DNA of 64,000 nucleotides. Origin: UBA8958 sp964571695 (GTDB taxonomy: Bacteria; Desulfobacterota; Syntrophia; Syntrophales; UBA8958). The stretch lies in contig CAZNDG010000001.1 in the NCBI GenBank assembly GCA_964571695.1, forward strand, positions 62,001 through 126,000. The letters are read 5' to 3'. Numbering within the stretch: the stretch's first letter is position 1; the number at the start of each line of letters is the position of its first letter. A program made the translations under genes and the position numbers. The notes under the pieces are model-generated. The model saw nothing but the letters and a program-made list of their open reading frames with translations, was not told the origin of the DNA and did not search any database. Below, piece after piece: positions 59,771-64,000 of the stretch.

Positions 59771-60841
59771 TTATCCTCTGGAGGCGCGCAGGCCATATAC
59801 ATAGGCCAAGATCTCCGCTACCGCCCGATAGAGATTTTCGGGTATTGACCCGTCTATATCAACCATTCTATACAATACCTGTGCCACCCATTTATTCTCC
59901 ACAATGGGAACCCGATGCTCCGCGGCAATCTTTCTGATCCTTTCCGCGACATGATCCGCCCCCTTCGCCAGCACTACCGGCGCGGCCATGGTGGCGGTGT
60001 CATATTTCAGCGCCACGGCCAGATGGGTGGGGTTGGTGATGACGACATCCGCTTTAGGTATGCTGGCCATCATCCGTTTCCGGGCGGCTTCCCTCTGCAA
60101 GCGTCTTATCCGCCCCTTGATCAAGGGATCGCCTTCCGTCTGTTTGTTTTCTTCTTTCAGTTCCTGCTTGGTCATCTTGATGTTCTTCTCGTGTTCCCAC
60201 TTTTGGTAGAGGTAATCGAGAACGGCCAGCACCATGAGGAGCCAGCAGACATTACTGAGGATCTTGAAGGCGTTGCCGCCGATGAAGGACAGGATCTGCC
60301 ATACCCCCTGATCCATAAGGGGCAGGAATCCCAAGGCCTCCGACCGGATGGACAGATAGGCAATGACTCCGATAACCCCGATTTTCAACGTGTTTTTCAA
60401 CAGCTCGACAAAGGCGCGCAGGCCCAGGACGTTCTTCATGCCCTTGACTGGGTTGATCTTGGAAAATTTCGGCGCCATCGCCTCGGTGGAAAAGATGAAG
60501 CCGACCTGGATGATATTGGCCAGCAGGGATACGACGACAACCGTCAACATGAGGGGCAGCAGCAGGATCAGGACCTGGAAGGCAAGTTCAGCAAAGAATG
60601 AAGGAACACCGGCGGCGTTCAACTGGGCCCGTCCGGCACGGTCCAGCATTTCTTTCGTCATGGTCATCATTCCATTCATCAGGCTGGGGGCGTTGAAATA
60701 GAAATATATCAGCACCCCCACCAGGATGGCCACGGAAGAAAGTTCGCGGCTTTTCGCCACCTGGCCTTTCTTGTGGGATTCCTCGCGCCGTTTAGGTGTC
60801 GCCTGTTCTGTCTTTTCCTGTCCTTGATCGTTTTGGGCCAT
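59771..60841 (-). CDS. flhB: Flagellar export switch protein FlhB
   Basis: 356 residues. Four membrane helices, then the cytoplasmic domain with the autocleavage site NPTH (270-273) in VVITNPTHLAVAL. The tail ends NLYRAVAEILAYVYGLR. The N-terminus (EKTEQATPKRREESHKKGQV) is typical. Cleavage at NPTH switches export from hook to filament proteins. A separate tail-only homologue exists at 51191. Confidence 0.97.
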   Translation of the reverse strand: MAQNDQGQEKTEQATPKRREESHKKGQVAKSRELSSVAILVGVLIYFYFNAPSLMNGMMTMTKEMLDRAGRAQLNAAGVPSFFAELAFQVLILLLPLMLTVVVVSLLANIIQVGFIFSTEAMAPKFSKINPVKGMKNVLGLRAFVELLKNTLKIGVIGVIAYLSIRSEALGFLPLMDQGVWQILSFIGGNAFKILSNVCWLLMVLAVLDYLYQKWEHEKNIKMTKQELKEENKQTEGDPLIKGRIRRLQREAARKRMMASIPKADVVITNPTHLAVALKYDTATMAAPVVLAKGADHVAERIRKIAAEHRVPIVENKWVAQVLYRMVDIDGSIPENLYRAVAEILAYVYGLRASRG

Positions 60842-60887
60842 AATAAAGCATCCGTTTTATGACGGCGGCGTCAATAATTCACCTCTC

Positions 60888-61697
60888 TCACATCACCTTG
60901 AAAAGCGCGGCCAGGTCTGATTGCAGATGAAGAAAGAGCCGGCCGGTCATTTTGACGAAGATCGGCGCCATCAGTCCCAGAAAGAAGAGTCCCGCGGCGA
61001 TCTGAAGCGGGAATCCGATAATGAAGACGTTGATCTGGGGGACCGTGCGGGCGATCACTCCCAGACCGACATTGACCAGCAATGCCACGGCAATGAGAGG
61101 AGCGCATATTTTAACGGCAACGAGAAAGATATTTTTTGTTAGATCGATGAGCAGTTGCATCAGGGGGCCGGAAAAGGCAAATCCCAGGGGTTGTATCCGT
61201 TGATAGCTCTCCGCCAGAACGGACAGAAAGATATGATGGGCATCGACCGCCAGGAATACCAGCAGGCCGACAAGATATAAAAACTCCCCTATGATGGATA
61301 CCTGCATGCTGCTTAAGGGATCGATGACATTGGCCATGCTGAATCCGATCTGGATCCCCGCCATTTCGCCCGCGGACTGCAGGGCGGCAAACAGGCAGCG
61401 GGCGGTGAATCCGATCAGGACGCCGATAAATATCTCCCCCCCCATGGCCATGACCATCATGAAGAGATTGTCGAGATAGGACTCGGGGAGGGGAAAACGG
61501 ATAAAGGGATAGAGCATCGCGGTTAGAACCAGACTGAGGGTTGCCTTCACCGGGGCGGGAACCGAACGTTCCCCGAAGATGGGAAGCATCACGAAAATGG
61601 CGCCGATCCGGAGAAAAATGAGGAGAAAGACGCCCACTTGCTCAAAAGTCAATACCGGGAAGCCAGCCATGACGATCCCAAGCCTTTCATGATCCAT
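60888..61697 (-). CDS. fliR: Flagellar export protein FliR
   Basis: 269 residues, six hydrophobic segments. GFPVLTFEQVGVFLLIFLRI, GEMAGIQIGFSMANVIDP and LGVIARTVPQINVFIIGFPL are FliR motifs. Part of the FliPQR channel. Lies 46 bp upstream of flhB and 10 bp after fliQ. Confidence 0.96.
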   Translation of the reverse strand: MDHERLGIVMAGFPVLTFEQVGVFLLIFLRIGAIFVMLPIFGERSVPAPVKATLSLVLTAMLYPFIRFPLPESYLDNLFMMVMAMGGEIFIGVLIGFTARCLFAALQSAGEMAGIQIGFSMANVIDPLSSMQVSIIGEFLYLVGLLVFLAVDAHHIFLSVLAESYQRIQPLGFAFSGPLMQLLIDLTKNIFLVAVKICAPLIAVALLVNVGLGVIARTVPQINVFIIGFPLQIAAGLFFLGLMAPIFVKMTGRLFLHLQSDLAALFKVM

Positions 61698-61707
61698 CCC
61701 ATGTAAT

Positions 61708-61977
61708 TTAACGGATGTACATGGGGATGTTCTGGAAAAGATTGGCCGTGAAGTTCAACAAGATGCCGATCATCCAGGGCAAGGCGGCGACGAGGGCCAC
61801 CAGGCAGGCGACGATTTTCGGCACAAATACCAGAGTAATCTCCTGTACCTGAGTCATGGCCTGGATCAGGCTTACGAACACCCCTACCACCAATCCCACG
61901 AGCAGGACCGGCGCCGAAACCAGGAGGGTAACCTTGACGGTCTCGCTCATCATCCCCACCACCAAATCTATGGACAT
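61708..61977 (-). CDS. fliQ: Flagellar export protein FliQ
   Basis: 89 residues, two membrane helices. VVGMMSETVKVTLLVSAPVL and VFVSLIQAMTQVQEITLVFV with PKI are the FliQ signature. Forms the export channel with FliP and FliR. Confidence 0.96.
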   Translation of the reverse strand: MSIDLVVGMMSETVKVTLLVSAPVLLVGLVVGVFVSLIQAMTQVQEITLVFVPKIVACLVALVAALPWMIGILLNFTANLFQNIPMYIR

Positions 61978-61994
61978 CTTCAGCTCCTTGCCGT

Positions 61995-62777
61995 TTACTG
62001 AAAGCTTTTTACGAGGGAACCGACAATCAAATACCAGCCGTCAACGAGGACAAACAGCAACAGCTTGAAAGGCAGGCTGAGCATGATCGGCGGCAGCATC
62101 ATCATTCCCATGGAAAGGAGAATACTGGCAATAACCATGTCGATGATGAAAAATGGGAGATAAATCATGAACCCGATCTGAAACGCCGTCTTCAGTTCGC
62201 TGATCATGAAGGCGGGGATTAGAACTGTCAAAGAGACGTCTTCGGGTTTTTCCGGACGCTTTTCCCGGGCAATCTGGACGAACAGGGCCAGGTCCTTTTC
62301 CCTTGTCTGTTTGAGCATGAAGCTCTTTATAGGCCCGGACGCCCTGTTCATGGCCTCTTCTCCGGATATTTCTTCGTTGTAGTAGGGCCTGAGGGCCTCC
62401 TGGTTGACCTTTTGCCAAACGGGGGTCATGATAAAGAACGTCAAAAAAAGCGCCATGCCGATAACGATCTGGTTGGGGGGAATCTGCTGGGTGCCTAGGG
62501 CATGTCGGAGGAGGGAGAGGACCACGACCACTCTGGTAAAAGACGTCACCATCAGGAGGATGGCCGGGGCCAGGGAAAGGACAGTGAGGATGAATAGAAG
62601 TTGAATGACCGTTGCCGTTTTTGTCGGGGATTCCGGTGGCCCGCCGCCGATCGAGAGACTGATGTTGGGGAGGGAAATCGTCTCGGCGCCCGCGGTCCCG
62701 ACGGCCAGGAGAAGGAGGCAGCCGGCCAGAAACATCGCCAGCGGCACCGGGTAGTTATCGTCTGTTTTGCCCTTCAC
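61995..62777 (-). CDS. fliP: Flagellar export protein FliP
   Basis: 260 residues. N-terminal signal sequence (FLAGCLLLLAVGTAGAE), then TVLSLAPAILLMVTSFTRVV, LSLLRHALGTQQIPPNQIVI, IPAFMISELKTAFQIGFMIY and ASILLSMGMMMLPPIMLSLP, diagnostic for FliP. The start overlaps the end of fliO (ATGA). Confidence 0.97.
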   Translation of the reverse strand: MKGKTDDNYPVPLAMFLAGCLLLLAVGTAGAETISLPNISLSIGGGPPESPTKTATVIQLLFILTVLSLAPAILLMVTSFTRVVVVLSLLRHALGTQQIPPNQIVIGMALFLTFFIMTPVWQKVNQEALRPYYNEEISGEEAMNRASGPIKSFMLKQTREKDLALFVQIAREKRPEKPEDVSLTVLIPAFMISELKTAFQIGFMIYLPFFIIDMVIASILLSMGMMMLPPIMLSLPFKLLLFVLVDGWYLIVGSLVKSFQ

Positions 62778-63175
62778 TTCTTCTCCCTCTTTCTGATCGC
62801 GGCCATCATGGATTCGACTACCGCCCGATACTGGCCGGGAACTGTTAGGGCCGCCGCGCTTAGGCGACCCTGATGCATCCGTTCCGCCCTGATCCTCTCC
62901 ACCGTCTTTTGATCGTCTATTTCCGTCAGAAGGTTGATGCCGTTGGCGGTAACACCGACAATCAGGATCCGGCCGGTTACATCCAACATCATGATGGAGC
63001 TCTTCGGTCCCAGATAACGTGTCGCCAGAATATCGATGGGGCCTTCCAATCCGGCCCGGGGCGCCGTGTGCTGCGTAATCCGCTTGAGCAGATAAACGGC
63101 GCCCAGCATGATCCCCAGAACAATGGCCAGGGCGAAAAGCATTTTTGCAAACGAGGCGATATAAGAATAATCCAT
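62774..63175 (-). CDS. fliO: FliO-like flagellar biosynthesis protein
   Basis: 133 residues. One N-terminal membrane helix (MLFALAIVLGIMLGAVYLLK) and a small cytoplasmic domain (SSIMMLDVTGRILIVGVTAN, GINLLTEI) in the FliO pattern. FliO helps assemble the FliP ring. Called by fold pattern plus position between fliN and fliP. Confidence 0.88.
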   Translation of the reverse strand: MDYSYIASFAKMLFALAIVLGIMLGAVYLLKRITQHTAPRAGLEGPIDILATRYLGPKSSIMMLDVTGRILIVGVTANGINLLTEIDDQKTVERIRAERMHQGRLSAAALTVPGQYRAVVESMMAAIRKREKK

Positions 63176-63189
63176 GATTTACAAACCCG

Positions 63190-63648
63190 CTATCTCAACT
63201 TGTTCACTCTTTCCGTGGGAGATACGATATCAGTGAGGCGAACGCCGAACTTCTCGTTCACCACCACCACTTCCCCCCGGGCGATAAGGCGATTGTTCAC
63301 GAACACATCCATGGGCTCTCCCGCCAGTTTGGCAAGTTCCACCACCGATCCCTGCCCCAGTTGCAGTAGTTCGCTGATCAGCATCCGGCAGCGTCCCAGC
63401 TCTACGGTGAGACTCAAAGGGATGTCCAGAATGAAGTCCAGTTCCATATTTCCCTTGGGAGTGTCCGGCTTCTGTATCTCCTGGAACGACACCTCGCTTA
63501 CCTCGGCTTTTACGGCCGGGCCTTTGGAAAGGGTCATCTCCTGCTCCACATCGTCCCAGGTCAGCTCTTCATCCTTTTTCCCGGTTTTCGCCCCCTCGGC
63601 TCCCGAAGAAACGCCCTGCAACAGGGCGTCGATTTCATTTTGCTCCAT
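63190..63648 (-). CDS. fliN: Flagellar motor switch protein FliN
   Basis: 152 residues. The C-terminal SpoA domain (FILDIPLSLTVELGRCRMLI, LLQLGQGSVVELAKLAGEPM, VNNRLIARGEVVVVNEKFGV) is FliN. The N-terminal 70 residues are acidic and variable. Forms the C-ring with FliM and FliG and receives CheY-P signals. It starts four bases after fliM. Confidence 0.95.
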   Translation of the reverse strand: MEQNEIDALLQGVSSGAEGAKTGKKDEELTWDDVEQEMTLSKGPAVKAEVSEVSFQEIQKPDTPKGNMELDFILDIPLSLTVELGRCRMLISELLQLGQGSVVELAKLAGEPMDVFVNNRLIARGEVVVVNEKFGVRLTDIVSPTERVNKLR

Positions 63649-63651
63649 AGT

Positions 63652-64000
63652 TCAATCCCCTTCCCCCGTTATGATTTCAGTAACCTGGACCGCCTGGCTG
63701 CCCCGGTAGCTCCCCGCATATCCGGCATACTTCGCGACCCCCTCCACAAAGATCCGTACCGGATCAGAGGCGTACTGGTCCAGGGGAACGACGTCCCCCA
63801 CTTGAAAGTTGACTACATCTCCCGCGCTGATCTGGGTTCCCCCAAGTTCTACAACTATATCCACTTCCGCCTGGAGGATATTTCTTCGGAAGCGCTCCAA
63901 AAGACCTTTATCCACTTCCATTTGTTCGCTCTGAAATCCCGCCTGAAGCTTTTCCCGCAAAGGCTCCAGGGTGGCGTAAGGTATGCACAGGGTCATGAGT
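63652..64000 (-). CDS. fliM: Flagellar motor switch protein FliM, C-terminal part
   Basis: The gene runs off the right edge; 115 codons are in the window. The visible part is the end of the middle domain (LCIPYATLEPLREKLQ) and the SpoA domain (VELGGTQISAGDVVNFQVGD, VVPLDQYASDPVRIFVEGVA). An internal Met at 63996 is not the true start, because the family has about 200 residues before this. The N-terminal CheY-P binding motif is outside the window. Confidence 0.93.
   Translation of the reverse strand, partial: LMTLCIPYATLEPLREKLQAGFQSEQMEVDKGLLERFRRNILQAEVDIVVELGGTQISAGDVVNFQVGDVVPLDQYASDPVRIFVEGVAKYAGYAGSYRGSQAVQVTEIITGEGD

Overview
The window reads as chromosomal DNA of a flagellated Gram-negative bacterium, most likely Desulfobacterota (deltaproteobacterial), perhaps Syntrophia. 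The grounds are a GNAT-fused CoA-transferase-family protein and a second CoA transferase, P- and L-ring flagellar genes (flgI, flgH), sigma-54 plus sigma-28 flagellar promoters, and FlhF/FlhG. The taxonomy is inference. No rRNA, CRISPR array, transposase or phage gene was seen.

Region 1 (1-12.5 kb) is housekeeping. It holds a protein quality-control block on the minus strand (clpX fragment, clpP, tig) behind tRNA-Leu(UAG), two CoA-transferase-family proteins, a second tRNA-Leu(UAA), a decayed response-regulator pseudogene, a FmdB-type zinc-ribbon protein, adk, lepA and hemW. Region 2 (12.7-19.3 kb) is signalling: a membrane Cache-HAMP-PAS-PAS-HD-GYP protein, a soluble REC-GAF-HD-GYP regulator, a lytic transglycosylase without a visible signal peptide, small motility-associated proteins and a TPR protein behind a sigma-54-type promoter.

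Region 3 (19.3-34.5 kb) is a surface-glycan island, probably for flagellin glycosylation. It encodes a glycosyltransferase-TPR protein, a TPR-sulfotransferase-GT2 fusion, sugar C- and O-methyltransferases, a DegT aminotransferase, a cupin epimerase, three SDR epimerases/dehydratases, a CmcI-like methyltransferase and a protein with two tandem GT2-TPR units. Most of these genes overlap by a few bases. A 167-bp near-identical leader element precedes the first two large genes.

Region 4 (34.5-64 kb) is flagellar. Forward: two almost identical flagellin genes (one behind a sigma-28-type, one behind a sigma-54-type promoter), a very large fliD, fliS, a fliT-like gene and flaG. Reverse: fliW-csrA, flgL-flgK-flgN, flgM, flgJ-I-H-A-G-F, a late block (flhB-tail homologue, FliK-like, DUF2802, small coiled coil), then a degenerate histidine-kinase-like gene with fliL, fliA, flhG, flhF, flhA, flhB, fliR-Q-P-O-N and the 3' end of fliM.

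The most interesting signals are regulatory. Both flagellin leaders present a GGA motif in a hairpin about 30 nt upstream of the start, the layout of a CsrA site, and csrA-fliW are encoded nearby. A consistent set of sigma-54 (five) and sigma-28 (six) promoter matches covers the flagellar units and also marks non-flagellar small genes as likely motility genes. The duplicated 167-bp leader of the glycan island looks like an undescribed structured RNA or leader-peptide element.
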